Shown: positions 34,525 to 44,200, counted from the stretch's first letter. The stretch is 64,000 nucleotides of DNA from CAWIVJ01 sp963839525 (GCA_963839525.1 CAWIVJ010000013.1:62001-126000); one strand, 5' to 3'. Notes: a model not told the origin generated them from the letters alone. A program made the numbers and translations.

Positions 34525-35868
34525 ATGCTAGAAGCAAAAGACACATCTAACAGAAAAGCTGATGTTAAGAGTATTTTAAATACTTTTAAAAAAGGCTGTA
34601 AAAATACCGGTGAAGAAAAAATAGGGATAGAATTTGAGCGTCTTCCTATTTCAAGCAAAGACTTTAAAATGATTAGTTACTCAGAAGAAAACGGGGTTTA
34701 TGATCTTTTAAGAGCATTTGCTAAAGTAGACGGGTGGGAATATATTACTGATGATTATAATATCATAGGACTTAAAAAAGGAAATGACAATATTCATCTT
34801 GAACCCGGATGTCAAGTTGAATTAAGCTTAAACCCTGAAAAAAACATTTCTGATGTAAAAAACAAAATAGATAATTTTAATAAAAAAATTACTCCGCTTT
34901 TAAGAAAGTACGATATTAATTTGCTTGAATACGGAATTTCACCTGTCTCAACTTACAAACACATAAATTTAATTCCTAAAAAACGCTACAAAATAATGGC
35001 AGGTTATCTTTGGGGTATTTTATCAGATGTAATGATGAGAGAAACCGCTGGAATTCAAGCCTGTTTTGATTTTACATCGGAGGAAGATGCTATAAGAAAA
35101 TTTAGAATTGCGAATATTATTTCGCCTTTTATGACAGCAATGTTTGCTAATTCACCAATAAGAGGAGGGGTAGATACAGGATATAAAACGTTTAGAGGAC
35201 TAAGCTGGCTAAATACCGACAATGAAAGATGCTCTTTTATGAGTAAAAAACTTTTTGAAAAAAAATCCGATTATGGTTTTAAGGATTATATTGAAGAAGT
35301 AATCAAAACACCAATGATTTTTATTATAAGAGGCGAAAAACCCGTGGAGATTTTGGGTAAAATTAACTTTGAGCAATTTATGCAGAAGGGATTTGAGGGA
35401 TATACAGCAACGTTGGAAGATTTTAAATTGCATGCCAATTTGTACTTTCCGGAAGTCAGATTAAGAAATTTCATTGAAATCAGGAATCATGACTGTGCAA
35501 ATCATGGCATGCAATATTCTATTTTAGCGATTTACAAGAGCTTACTTTATAATAAAAAAGCATTGGGAGATATTGAAAATCTTATGTCTGAATTTTCTTA
35601 TGAAAATATTATGGAATTCAGATATAATGTCCCAAGAATTGCTCTTGAATCCAGAATTGATAAATATTTTGTAAAAGATATAGCAAAAAATATTCTGAAT
35701 ATCGCACAAAAAACTTTAAAAGAAAACGGTGAAGGAGAAGAGAAGTTTTTAGAACCTATAATGGAACTAACACCTTATGGCTTATCTCCTGCTGACGTTA
35801 TTTTAAAAAAATGGAACGGAATTTGGAACAAAGATGTCTCTAAATTGGTAAAATATTTAAATAATTAA
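34525..35868 (+). CDS. glutamate-cysteine ligase family protein (GCS2, plant-type)
   Basis: A 447-residue protein of the GCS2 superfamily in the form found in plants, alphaproteobacteria and cyanobacteria. Seen: KIGIEFERLP near residue 35, LEPGCQVELSLNPEKNISDV near 92-111, MMRETAGIQACFDF near 171, PEVRLRNFIEIRNHDCANH near 310. These hold the Glu and Arg residues that bind metal and ATP. It would join glutamate and cysteine (first step of glutathione or a similar thiol). No gshB lies nearby, so gamma-Glu-Cys itself, or another amide, could be the product. GGGGATAT precedes the ATG; TATAAT is at 34497-34502. Confidence 0.82.
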   Translation: MLEAKDTSNRKADVKSILNTFKKGCKNTGEEKIGIEFERLPISSKDFKMISYSEENGVYDLLRAFAKVDGWEYITDDYNIIGLKKGNDNIHLEPGCQVELSLNPEKNISDVKNKIDNFNKKITPLLRKYDINLLEYGISPVSTYKHINLIPKKRYKIMAGYLWGILSDVMMRETAGIQACFDFTSEEDAIRKFRIANIISPFMTAMFANSPIRGGVDTGYKTFRGLSWLNTDNERCSFMSKKLFEKKSDYGFKDYIEEVIKTPMIFIIRGEKPVEILGKINFEQFMQKGFEGYTATLEDFKLHANLYFPEVRLRNFIEIRNHDCANHGMQYSILAIYKSLLYNKKALGDIENLMSEFSYENIMEFRYNVPRIALESRIDKYFVKDIAKNILNIAQKTLKENGEGEEKFLEPIMELTPYGLSPADVILKKWNGIWNKDVSKLVKYLNN

Positions 35869-36020
35869 ATATTTTTATAATCACTTCTTTATTACCTTTT
35901 TACGTTTTATACCTTTGCTTTATAACTTTGTAACAAAAAGTTAAATTTTTTCATAAACCTCTAAAGTACAAAAACAATTAAGCCGATAACAATAAAGTTG
36001 ATATTGTGAAGGGGTGCAAA

Positions 36021-36227
36021 ATGAAAGATAATTTTTTTGACATTGATGAAATGATGGTAGATTATGCAGAAATGAGCGGCTTTGATTTTAATTCAAGTAA
36101 TTATTTGGAATGCAAAAATTTAGCGCAAGAATATTCTCATCAGCCTTATACATTTAAATACGGGGACTTTGATGTTTTGGATATGCTTAAAAATATGTTT
36201 TCAAAAGTAAGTGTTCAAAAGGGATAA
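36021..36227 (+). CDS. small acidic hypothetical protein, 68 aa
   Basis: The ATG at 36021 is preceded by AAGGGG at proper spacing, giving MKDNFFDIDEMMVDYAEMSG and onward. Acidic, aromatic-rich, no membrane helix and no known family. It is followed 12 bases later by another small gene, so the two probably form one transcript ending at the hairpin near 36500. Function unknown. Confidence 0.55.
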   Translation: MKDNFFDIDEMMVDYAEMSGFDFNSSNYLECKNLAQEYSHQPYTFKYGDFDVLDMLKNMFSKVSVQKG

Positions 36228-36239
36228 GAGTGTAAATAT

Positions 36240-36455
36240 ATGTCTAGTTTATACAATGATTTTGAAAAAAGATTTACTGATAAATGGTTTTCATTAGGCT
36301 GGCAAGAAGTTGAGCCTGAATCTAAAGATTCCATGTTGTTACATAAAGATTTAACAATTCTTGAATCAGAATTGGAAAATTTAAAAGAAGAAGTAGAGAA
36401 TATTTTACAAAAACGGTTAAGGTTGGCTAATTTAGCAAAGTTATATAATAACTAA
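36240..36455 (+). CDS. small coiled-coil hypothetical protein, 71 aa
   Basis: A 71-residue protein (MSSLYNDFEKRFTDKWFSLG at the start) with a clear C-terminal amphipathic helix (ESELENLKEEVENILQKRLR). Purine-rich GGGATAAGAG precedes the ATG. Second gene of a two-gene small-protein unit. No family recognised. Confidence 0.55.
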   Translation: MSSLYNDFEKRFTDKWFSLGWQEVEPESKDSMLLHKDLTILESELENLKEEVENILQKRLRLANLAKLYNN

Positions 36456-36479
36456 GGTTGGATTTAATATAAAAACAAT

Positions 36480-36517
36480 AAGAATGGCGATTTTGCTAAA
36501 GCAAAATCGCCATTCTT
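36480..36517. terminator. perfect 18-base-pair hairpin after the small-protein genes
   Basis: AAGAATGGCGATTTTGCT (36480-36497) and its exact inverse (36500-36517) are separated by two bases. It lies 25 bases after the stop at 36455. No T-run follows on the + strand, so it may be a terminator aided by its long stem, an mRNA stabiliser or a mobile palindrome. Confidence 0.5.
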
Positions 36518-36668
36518 AAATCTTATTTGCAAAATTTTTATGTACGTGCAATAATAATTAATGTAAAATATTTAATGCGGAGTACTCTATCGAACAAAGC
36601 GATTAAGTATCTTTCTGGGGTAAAAAAGTCTGGAAAGCTCTCTGTAGAATTAAAATTAAATAGATTAA

Positions 36669-36745
<77 letters not shown>

Positions 36746-36756
36746 ATTGATATAAG

Positions 36757-36789
36757 AGAGTTTCAGCTAAAAGTTGAAGCTCTTTTTTA
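36757..36789 (+). terminator. rho-independent terminator of the tRNA gene
   Basis: A 12-base-pair stem (AGAGTTTCAGCT, 36757-36768, with AGTTGAAGCTCT, 36772-36783; two G-U pairs), an AAA loop and a run of six T. Confidence 0.85.
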
Positions 36790-36852
36790 TTGCTGTATTT
36801 TATCATGTAGTGTATTTTTTCATGCAAGTTGAATTTTAAGTTTTCATGTTTT

Positions 36853-36929
36853 ACGTCATCCTGAACTCGTTTCAGGATCTATCAAACCCGCAACATCGGC
36901 GAGATTCTGAAATAAATTCAGAATGACGT
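36853..36929. repeat. 77-base palindromic repeat of two hairpins
   Basis: ACGTCATCCTGAA (36853-36865) and TTCAGAATGACGT (36917-36929) form the ends (one mismatch). Inside are two hairpins, ATCCTGAA/TTTCAGGAT and ATTCTGAA/ATTCAGAAT. This CATCCTGAA...TTCAGGAT type is a dispersed repeat in many bacterial genomes. Between it and the next repeat (36930-37201) I see no gene, only AT-rich sequence with a few TGCAT/GTGCAC motifs. Confidence 0.65.
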
Positions 36930-37201
36930 GAGGGAGTTTAAGTCGGAAATCGGTTTGACCCAAAGTGCATGAAAGTGCACATTTCGTTCATGATAAGTGC
37001 ATACCCCACGTACTTAAATCCTGCTCAAATATTAGAAACACAAGCATTTCAATCCAATGAACGAATTATGCAGTTTGAATCGGTGCCTCTAAAGATTGCA
37101 TCTTGCAGGTTGTGAATTATTAAACAATTTTAGTTGAATTGCATATATTTCATCTTTATTTATTTCTTCTATTAATCCACTTAAGCTAGAACAGAAAGTT
37201 T

Positions 37202-37258
37202 GTAGGTTGGGGTTTCTACCCCAACATTTTGAGTTGTTGGGCTGAAAGCCCAACCTAC
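37202..37258. repeat. REP/BIME-like double hairpin, GTAGG...CCTAC
   Basis: A 57-base element: GTAGG boundary, perfect hairpin GTTGGGGT-TTCT-ACCCCAAC (37206-37225), a spacer, perfect hairpin GTTGGGCT-GAA-AGCCCAAC (37236-37254), CCTAC boundary. It has the same plan and nearly the same length as 24526-24584 but different stem sequences. Confidence 0.65.
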
Positions 37259-37279
37259 TTTCTTATTTTGTATCTATGC

Positions 37280-37492
37280 CTAAAAATTAAGAAATTCCGA
37301 TAAACTTAAACCAAACGAATTTGCCAATTTTTTTATCTTGGAAAAAACAACATCGTTTTTAGCTGTCTCAATATTTCCAAGTGTTGAACGGGCAATTCCC
37401 GAATGAAAAGACAAATCGTCTTGAGAAAAACCATGTTCTTTTCTCAATTCTTTAATTCTTTTTGCAAGTTTTCTTAATAATACCTTGTCCAT
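37280..37492 (-). CDS. small XRE-family HTH protein
   Basis: A 70-residue single-domain Cro/C1 helix-turn-helix protein (RIKELRKEHGFSQDDLSFHS, GIARSTLGNIETAKNDVVFS). The size and shape fit a HipB-type antitoxin or a small repressor. It is divergent from the small gene at 37618, and an inverted repeat (TTGTCCG/CGGACAA) sits in between. A degraded hipA lies about 1.2 kb away, but no intact hipA is adjacent. Confidence 0.8.
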   Translation of the reverse strand: MDKVLLRKLAKRIKELRKEHGFSQDDLSFHSGIARSTLGNIETAKNDVVFSKIKKLANSFGLSLSEFLNF

Positions 37493-37499
37493 AAAATAA

Positions 37500-37544
37500 T
37501 TGTCCGCTATAGTGACAAAATAACAAACTGTATCACGGACAAAA
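37500..37544. promoter_or_regulatory. inverted-repeat operator beside the XRE gene
   Basis: TTGTCCG (37500-37506) and CGGACAA (37538-37544) are exact inverses. Inner GTGACA and TGTATCAC extend the dyad imperfectly. The placement between divergent promoters suggests the XRE protein's own operator. Confidence 0.45.
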
Positions 37545-37617
37545 ATATAGTATTAAGTTGATATAAAAGAATTTTAGAGAATTATTATTTAAAAACGAAG
37601 GAAAGGGATGAAGAATA

Positions 37618-37836
37618 ATGCAAAATGTAGAATTGAATGATTTTATAATCGATATTTATCAGGATTTAATGGAAACTGAAAGCATGATAAAAATATTACG
37701 AGAATCTGTGTATAGCGAAAACAGTACAGTTTTAATGTCAGATGTCGGGAATACCCTTGAAGTAGTTGTTGCAAAAATATCTAATATTAAATATTCATTG
37801 GATAAATATATAGATATAGCATTTGATAGAAAGTAA
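37618..37836 (+). CDS. small helical hypothetical protein, 72 aa
   Basis: A 72-residue acidic helical protein (MQNVELNDFIIDIYQDLMET and onward, ending YIDIAFDRK). AAGGAAAGGG precedes the ATG at a distance of 7-12 bases. No family recognised. It is divergent from, and probably controlled by, the XRE protein at 37280-37492. Confidence 0.5.
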   Translation: MQNVELNDFIIDIYQDLMETESMIKILRESVYSENSTVLMSDVGNTLEVVVAKISNIKYSLDKYIDIAFDRK

Positions 37837-37886
37837 ACCCAAATTTGCAATTCAGACACGCAATTCATTGTCGGAGAAGTATCATT

Positions 37887-38162
37887 TTAGTCAAATAATT
37901 CTGAATGAGAGCCTGTTCTGATTAAATACAGAACATTTAATTCTTTATCAATTCTGTATATCAAAAGCCAATCGGGTTGGATATGACATTCGCGAGTATT
38001 TGCATAATTCCCGATTAAAGAGTGGTCTTTATATTTTTGTGGTAATTCTTCACCTTTAATAAGAATTTCAATTACCTTCTTTAATAGATTAAGATTTTTG
38101 CCTTGTTTTTTAGCTAATTTTGCATCTTTTTTAAATTGAGTTTGTCTTACAATTTCAAACAT
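37887..38162 (-). CDS. yafQ: YafQ/RelE-family mRNA interferase toxin
   Basis: A 91-residue toxin of the RelE superfamily, YafQ branch, which cleaves mRNA on the ribosome. Family sequence: QTQFKKDAKLAKKQGKNLNL at the N-terminus, DHSLIGNYANTRECHIQPDW in the middle, and LLIYRIDKELNVLYLIRTGS, with the catalytic-region His (CHIQPDW) and the terminal HSELF seen in YafQ. It overlaps the antitoxin gene by one base (TAATG), so translation is coupled. It looks intact. Confidence 0.9.
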   Translation of the reverse strand: MFEIVRQTQFKKDAKLAKKQGKNLNLLKKVIEILIKGEELPQKYKDHSLIGNYANTRECHIQPDWLLIYRIDKELNVLYLIRTGSHSELFD

Positions 38163-38425
38163 TAGTCATCCAAATCGTCAAAAAGCTCATCAACATTGGA
38201 AAATCTTTTCTGATTTTTTCCTACTAAACTATCCCTTATGGCTTTTCTTGTTTTAGCATTAGGAATTTTAACTTCAAACGGAAGCCCGTTATAAAGTTCA
38301 ATTTGTTTATAATAAATTCTGATGGCTTCTGTCTGATTAAGCCCTATTCTTTCTAGAATAGCTTCAACATTACATTTTAGTTCAGGTTCCATTCTTGCAC
38401 GTATAAAAGATGATTTCGTTGTCAT
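38162..38425 (-). CDS. dinJ: RelB/DinJ-family antitoxin
   Basis: An 87-residue antitoxin. The N-terminal ribbon-helix-helix (SSFIRARMEPELKCNVEAIL, GLNQTEAIRIYYKQI) binds DNA and dimerises, then GLPFEVKIPNAKTRKAI is the standard DinJ linker, and the acidic C-terminus (VDELFDDLDD) would wrap the toxin. GGAG lies before the ATG. Together with yafQ it forms a type II toxin-antitoxin pair. Confidence 0.9.
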   Translation of the reverse strand: MTTKSSFIRARMEPELKCNVEAILERIGLNQTEAIRIYYKQIELYNGLPFEVKIPNAKTRKAIRDSLVGKNQKRFSNVDELFDDLDD

Positions 38426-38519
38426 AATTTCTCCTTAAAATTTAATTATATTTATATTGTACCACATTTGAGATACAATTTCAAGTGTTTTATGGAATAA
38501 TTTTGTCAACAAATTGACA

Positions 38520-38625
38520 ACTTTTTTAAGAATCGGGTTCGCAGAGGTATTTCGGACTTCCGCTTGGTGAGAGGGCTGAAACGGCGATGGTTCAGATTCC
38601 ACCTCACCCTATGTGATACATCGGC
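38520..38625. other. structured GC-richer segment without a gene
   Basis: This stretch is GC-richer than its surroundings. A hairpin GGTGAG (38566-38571) / CTCACC (38603-38608) encloses GGTTCAGATTCC, which resembles a tRNA T-arm, but no cloverleaf can be drawn. CTATGTGATA occurs at 38609-38618 and again at 38631-38640. Possibly scrap from a decayed tRNA or a mobile element. Confidence 0.3.
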
Positions 38626-38840
38626 TCAAACTATGTGATAATTTACAAGTTCCATAAAATCTGCAGATTCTTCAGGCTCATTCATTGAATGAAAAGATAC
38701 AGCACCGGCACAATCGTGTCCGATTGCTTGCAGCATACTAAACTCATTCTTTGCACTTATACTGTGTCGTTTAGCAATAATTTTTTTGTCTCTTCATTTT
38801 CAGGCAGAAGCTCGCTAAAATAAGCCTTAGCTTGGTTTAT
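38626..38840 (-). pseudogene. hipA N-terminal relic
   Basis: The reverse strand reads INQAKAYFSELLPENEETKK, then after a one-base shift in an A-run KKIIAKRHSISAKNEFSMLQ, and AIGHDCAGAVSFHSMNEPEE up to a TGA at 38626. This matches the N-terminal part of HipA toxins (RAFFxNLLPEGE ... SxRNxFALLEAIGGDCAGAV). The kinase core is gone and the frame is broken, so it is a dead fragment. Confidence 0.65.
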
Positions 38841-38884
38841 TTTTTAATTCAATATCCCCCGATAGAGCAATAAAAGCGGGTAAT

Positions 38885-38911
38885 TTTACATATATACATA
38901 AGTGCTATGAT
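38885..38911 (+). promoter_or_regulatory. possible promoter of a leaderless gene
   Basis: TTTACA (38885-38890), a 15-base spacer and TATGAT (38906-38911), ending 6 bases before the ATG at 38918. The short spacer makes it weaker than the 24256 promoter, but the -10-to-ATG distance is identical. Confidence 0.4.
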
Positions 38912-38917
38912 TTGAAG

Positions 38918-39643
38918 ATGAAAATTTTCAGAATATTTATCTTACTGGCAATCATAATTTTTTGCCAGATATCTGCGTATGCAGTTCCCAATGATTTAGA
39001 ATCTTGGGATGCAATTGTTTTGGAAGTTCCGATGAACAAAAAATTCAATTTTTATATTGATGTTCAACCCAGAATAGGTGATGATTTAACTCAGTTGAAC
39101 ACCCTTGTTGTTCGCCCTGCGATTCATTATAAAATTAATGAAAACGTGATGATAGGACAAGGTTTCTCCTGGCAGCCTCATGTTACTCCCGTATTTAATA
39201 ATGAGAACAGACCTTATCAAGAAATAATCTACAGAAAAAAATATGAAAAAGTTAACTTAACCTTAAGAGCTCGTACAGAAGAGAGATTGATTGAAGGTAC
39301 GAGCGGTGCCAGCATCAGGCAGCGTTTTCTAGTTCGTCTTAAATTTCCCATGAGCAAAGAAAAAGAGTGGGGATACATAGCTGCAAATGAGCTTTTGATA
39401 AACCTAAATTCGCTAGCCGTAGGTCCAAAAGGAGGACTCGATCAAGAAAGAGTATATTTTGGAGTTTATAAAAAATTAAATAAAGATACGTCTTTAGAAC
39501 TTGCTTATATCTTTAACCCCGTCTGGGGTGGCACTTCTGGTGGAGCTTCTAATGAATATTTAATCAGGCATATCATAGCCCTTACATTAAATATTAACCT
39601 TGATAATGAGCACGGACATTATACGCCTTCTGTTCCATACTAA
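38918..39643 (+). CDS. DUF2490 family outer-membrane beta-barrel protein
   Basis: A 241-residue exported protein from the ATG at 38918 (MKIFRIFILLAIII) with a signal peptide ending near ISAYAVP. The mature part matches DUF2490: WDAIVLEVPMNKKFNFYIDV, RPAIHYKINENVMIGQGFSW, and repeated amphipathic strands (RLIEGTSGASIRQRFLVRL). It ends in an aromatic (Tyr), as outer-membrane barrels often do. It is found just before a TolC-RND-MFP operon, and may support or be regulated with it. Biochemical role unknown. Confidence 0.75.
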   Translation: MKIFRIFILLAIIIFCQISAYAVPNDLESWDAIVLEVPMNKKFNFYIDVQPRIGDDLTQLNTLVVRPAIHYKINENVMIGQGFSWQPHVTPVFNNENRPYQEIIYRKKYEKVNLTLRARTEERLIEGTSGASIRQRFLVRLKFPMSKEKEWGYIAANELLINLNSLAVGPKGGLDQERVYFGVYKKLNKDTSLELAYIFNPVWGGTSGGASNEYLIRHIIALTLNINLDNEHGHYTPSVPY

Positions 39644-39779
39644 AAATAAATTTATATCAGGATAATATTCTATTGGCTCAGACAAATGACTATCTAGGCT
39701 ATACCTAATATTGTCAATTCTTGATATAAATTTGAAAGGAAATATTAGTTATAACTTGAATTGAAATGCAAATAAATTA

Positions 39780-41219
39780 ATGAAAAACTATAGAAAAAAA
39801 ATTTATTATTTATCTTGGGGTTTAATTTTCACTATTTTTTCAATGGTGTTCTCTTCAGTTGTGGTTGCACAAGAAGATAATACAATATCTGCATATTCAC
39901 AAAAAAATGCACACATTCAAATTGAAAAACCTCTTTCATTAGAGGATGCCATAAGGATAACTCAACAAAAATTCCCACAAATTCAAGCTGCAATGGAAGA
40001 ACAAAAAGCAGCTGAAGCGGGTATAGAAGTTGCAAAAACTGCATATTATCCAAAAGTTAATATTTTTAACCAGTCTAACATAGGGAATCAGGGAAAACTT
40101 TCGGGTGTTTTATTCCCAATGACAGGCGCATTGCCAATACAAGGTCCTGTACCTACTTCGCAAAATTTTAATTATGTTTGGGGAACTTGGAACGGAATGT
40201 TCATTGATTGGCTTGCTTATGATTTTGGATTAAGAAAAGCACAAGTAAATCAAGCTAGAACTGAAGAAAGTACCGCAAAAGCAAATGTCGTTCTTACAGA
40301 ATATCAGGCAATATCAGATACTGCAAAAGCTTTTTTTAATCTGATTGTGACTAAGGATATGGTAAAAGCAGCACAAGCAAATTTTGACAGAGCAAAAACC
40401 TTTGAGATGGCAGTTTCAGTTTTAGTAAAAGCAGGCTTAAAACCTGGCGTAGATGAAATGCGTGCAATTGCGGTTTTGGAAGAAGCAAGAACATATTTAA
40501 TCCAAGCAATTCAGCAGGTTGAAGTAGCAAAGTATAAATTATCAGTTTCGATGGGTATTGCCGGTGAAAAATTTGAAATAGACTCAAAACCCTTCAGTGA
40601 TGCTTTAGATGAACTTCCTGATTGTATTATGGGTGAAGAAATTGACGATACACATCCATTATTGGAATACAGAAAAAAAGAAATTGAACTTGTAAAAGCA
40701 AAACAAAATGTTTTAAAGCATTCCTACCTTCCAACAATAACCCTGCAAGGCGGGCTAAATGGTAGAGGAAGCGGATATGATTCGGCTAATCCCACTGCTG
40801 TAACTTCAGCAGAAGGAAGTTTAACCGGCTTAATACCAACTCGTCTGGAGTTAGCTGCTGCTTTAATTGTAAATTATTCTCTAACAGATTATTTTATTTA
40901 TAAAAAGAAAATAAAAGTTGAAAAAGCAAATGAAAAATATCAAATCGCTATGTACAACAGATATTTACAGGAATTAACAGGAAAGCTTGATGAATCAAAA
41001 GTTCTTGTAAATTCGGCTGCAGCTATGGCAAAATTTACACCTGTAAATGTTGATGCGTCCAAAGCTGCTAATCTTCAAGTTACAACAAGGTATAAAGCAG
41101 GACTAAGTAACATTGTAGAAGTTGCAGACGTCCAAAAAATGCTCTATGAAGCAGAAGTTAAAGATGTTATTGCAAGGCTAAAACTTTGGTCGGCACTTTT
41201 TATTGTCGCAGAAGCATAA
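39780..41219 (+). CDS. TolC-family outer-membrane efflux protein
   Basis: A 479-residue TolC-like channel. A signal peptide covers residues about 1-30 (VVVAQEDN). Two OEP repeats follow, with the typical LSLEDAIRITQQKFPQIQAA start and the helical PGVDEMRAIAVLEEARTYLI, and in the second half ARYKAGLS-like TTRYKAGLSNIVEVADVQKM. It would form the outer-membrane duct of the tripartite pump whose other parts are the next two genes (54 and then -11 bases apart). Confidence 0.92.
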   Translation: MKNYRKKIYYLSWGLIFTIFSMVFSSVVVAQEDNTISAYSQKNAHIQIEKPLSLEDAIRITQQKFPQIQAAMEEQKAAEAGIEVAKTAYYPKVNIFNQSNIGNQGKLSGVLFPMTGALPIQGPVPTSQNFNYVWGTWNGMFIDWLAYDFGLRKAQVNQARTEESTAKANVVLTEYQAISDTAKAFFNLIVTKDMVKAAQANFDRAKTFEMAVSVLVKAGLKPGVDEMRAIAVLEEARTYLIQAIQQVEVAKYKLSVSMGIAGEKFEIDSKPFSDALDELPDCIMGEEIDDTHPLLEYRKKEIELVKAKQNVLKHSYLPTITLQGGLNGRGSGYDSANPTAVTSAEGSLTGLIPTRLELAAALIVNYSLTDYFIYKKKIKVEKANEKYQIAMYNRYLQELTGKLDESKVLVNSAAAMAKFTPVNVDASKAANLQVTTRYKAGLSNIVEVADVQKMLYEAEVKDVIARLKLWSALFIVAEA

Positions 41220-41272
41220 GGGAATTATAAGCCCTTTTTTGAACTGGTTGATGCAAAGAAAGAGTGTGGTTC

Positions 41273-44200
41273 ATGAATTTATTAATGCAGTTAGTTTATT
41301 TTGCTCTGAGAAGACCAATTACAATTGCGGTTTTTTTGTTGTCAATTGTGCTTGCTGCATTTTTTTCTATTTCAAAAATGCATATAGACATTCTTCCCGA
41401 CCTTGGTATTCCTGTTATTTATGTAGCTCAACCTTATGGAGGTATGTCACCTGAGCAAATGGAAGGATATATTACTTCATCTTATGAATACCATTTTTTA
41501 TATATCAGTGGGATAAAAAAAATAGAATCTAAAAATATACAAGGGGCTGCCCTTTACAGGCTTGAATTTCATCCCGGAACTAATATGGCACAAGCAATGG
41601 CGGAAACTGTAGCACAAGTGGAACGTTCCCGTAACATTATGCCGCCGGGAACAGTACCGCCTTTTATTATGAGATTTGATACCGGAAGTTTACCAGTAGG
41701 ATATCTTGTTTTCTCAAGTAAAAACCAATCTATTAAAGAACTTCAGGATATGGCATTATATAAAATAAGACCTCTATTCGCATCATTAGCAGGAGTTTCT
41801 TCGCCGCCGCCTTTTGGAGGAAATTCAAGAACAATAGTTTTTAATTTAGACCCCGATAAGCTTCGAAACTATAATATTTCACCCGAAGAAGCCGCACAGA
41901 CTCTTATGGCGAACCATTTAATCATTCCTGCAGGAAACATAGCTGTCGGAGATTATTACCCGCTTACTCCTGTCAACAGTGATATAAATAACATAGAAGA
42001 ATTTATGGATATTCCGATTAAAAAAGGTGCAGGACCTACTATATTTTTACGTGATGTTGGTTATGTAGAAGATACCATGGATATTTTAAGCGGCTATGCA
42101 CTAGTTGATGGGAAAAGGTCGGTTTATATTCCTGTTACCAAAAGAGCTGATGCATCAACTTGGAGTGTAGTGCAAGAAGTTAAAAAGGCTCTGCCGTCAT
42201 TCCGTAAAGCCGTTCCAAGTGATGTTGACATTTCTTATGAATTTGACCAATCAAAATACGTTAGAAATGCTCTTTTAAATTTAGTTCAAGAAGGTCTGAC
42301 AGGAGCATTTTTAACGGGCTTAACCATTCTTATATTTTTACATAGTTGGCGAAGTACGCTTGTAGTAGTTACAAATATTCCACTTGCACTGTTATTTTCT
42401 GTCGTAATGCTTGCTGTTACAGGAAATACTTTAAATATTATGACAATGGGTGGATTAGCTCTTGCAGTCGGGATTCTTGTAGATGAAGCAACCGTTGAAA
42501 TAGAAAATATTCACACTCATCTGGATAAAGGTAAATCCATTGCGCGAGCAACAGTTGATTCTGCAAAAGAAATAAGTCTTCCGACACTTCTTGCAATGTT
42601 TTGTATTATAGCGGTTTTTATACCGTCATTTTTTATGCAGGGTGCACCAAAAGCTCTTTTTGTTCCGCTCACTCTTGCAGTAGGGTTCGCTATGATAGGT
42701 TCTTATCTTTTTTCAAGAATATTCGTTCCGATTCTCGCTATTTTGCTTTTGAAAGATAGAAATAAGGAAGAAACTAACAAAATTATACTCACTTTTATTT
42801 CATATTATCAAAAAATTAAAAACAAATTTCTTGAATACTTTCCCGTATTTGCCGGTTTTTCTTTCGAGAAATTCAGAGAAAAATATCTTAATTTTTTGGA
42901 AAAACTGCTTGAAAACCGCAAAACAATTATAAAATGGTATCTGATAGCAATCGTTGTAACTTTATTTGTTATGGGAAGTATCGTGGGAAAAGAATTATTT
43001 CCCGAAGTTGAAGCCTCGCAGATTAAGTTTAGATACAGAGCACCAATAGGAACACGAATAGAAAAAACTGAACAGGATACAAAAAAAATATTAAAAATTA
43101 TAGCAGATGAAGTTGGCGGAGAGAAAAAATTAAAAAAATCTATTACTTATATCGGGCAGCAACCTTCAAGCTATGCGGTTAATTATATTTTCTTATGGAC
43201 AAGCGGACCTCATGAATCCGTTGTGACAATTCAATTTGATAAACACATAAAAATATCTTTAAACAAATTAAAAGAACATCTAAGAAAACGTGTTTCAGAA
43301 GAATTGCCCGGAAGCTCGATTTCCTTTGAACCCGCAGATTTAATAAGTCAGGTTATGAGTTTGGGTGCACCTACTCCGATAGAAGTTCTTGTTAAGGGTA
43401 AAAGCTTTGAAGATGACAAAGAATTCGCAAAAAATATTATGACAAATATGCAAAAACTTAAATACATAAGGGACTTGCAGTTCGGGCAGCCGCTTGAATA
43501 TCCGTCAATAGATATTAATATCAACCGCATGCTTGCCGGACAGCTAGGAGTTAATGTAAAAGATCTTGCCAATTCAATTACAGCGGCAACTTCTTCTACA
43601 CGTTTTACATTGCCTAATTTTTGGCTTGATAGAGAAAACGGGCATGATTATTATGTGCAGCTTCAAATCCCATTACCTCTGAGAACTTCAATCGAGGATA
43701 TTCAGAATGTTCCTGCGATGCTTGGAGATAATCAGCGACCGCTTCTTGGTGATATAGCCGAAATAAACGATGGAAAAGTTGTGGGAGAATACGACCATAT
43801 TGACGGGCAGAGAATGGTTACATTAACGGCAAATTTACATAGAAAAGATTTAGGACATGCAGTTCGAGGAATTAAAAGAGCAATAAAAAAAGCAGGCAAA
43901 CCTCCAAGAGGTGTAGAGGTAGTGCTTCGAGGACAAGTGCAATTAATGTATGAAACACTTAAAGAATTTCGAAACGGTTTGTTAATTGCAATTATTGCGA
44001 TATTCTTAATGTTGACTGCGAATTTCCAATCTTTTAAGGTTGCCTATGTTTCTATTTCAACAGTACCAATTGCGCTTTGCGGTGCTTTAATTATGTTGAC
44101 TCTGACACATACAACATTAAACATTCAATCTGCTATGGGTACAATTATGGCGATAGGGGTTTCGGCTTCAAATTCTATATTGTTTACTTCTATTGCAAGG

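Noticed and set aside
36853..37258. Prophage or integrative element attachment site at the tRNA-fMet gene
   Set aside because: The tRNA is near repeats, but I see no integrase gene and no duplicated tRNA 3' end; the elements are REP/MITE-like.
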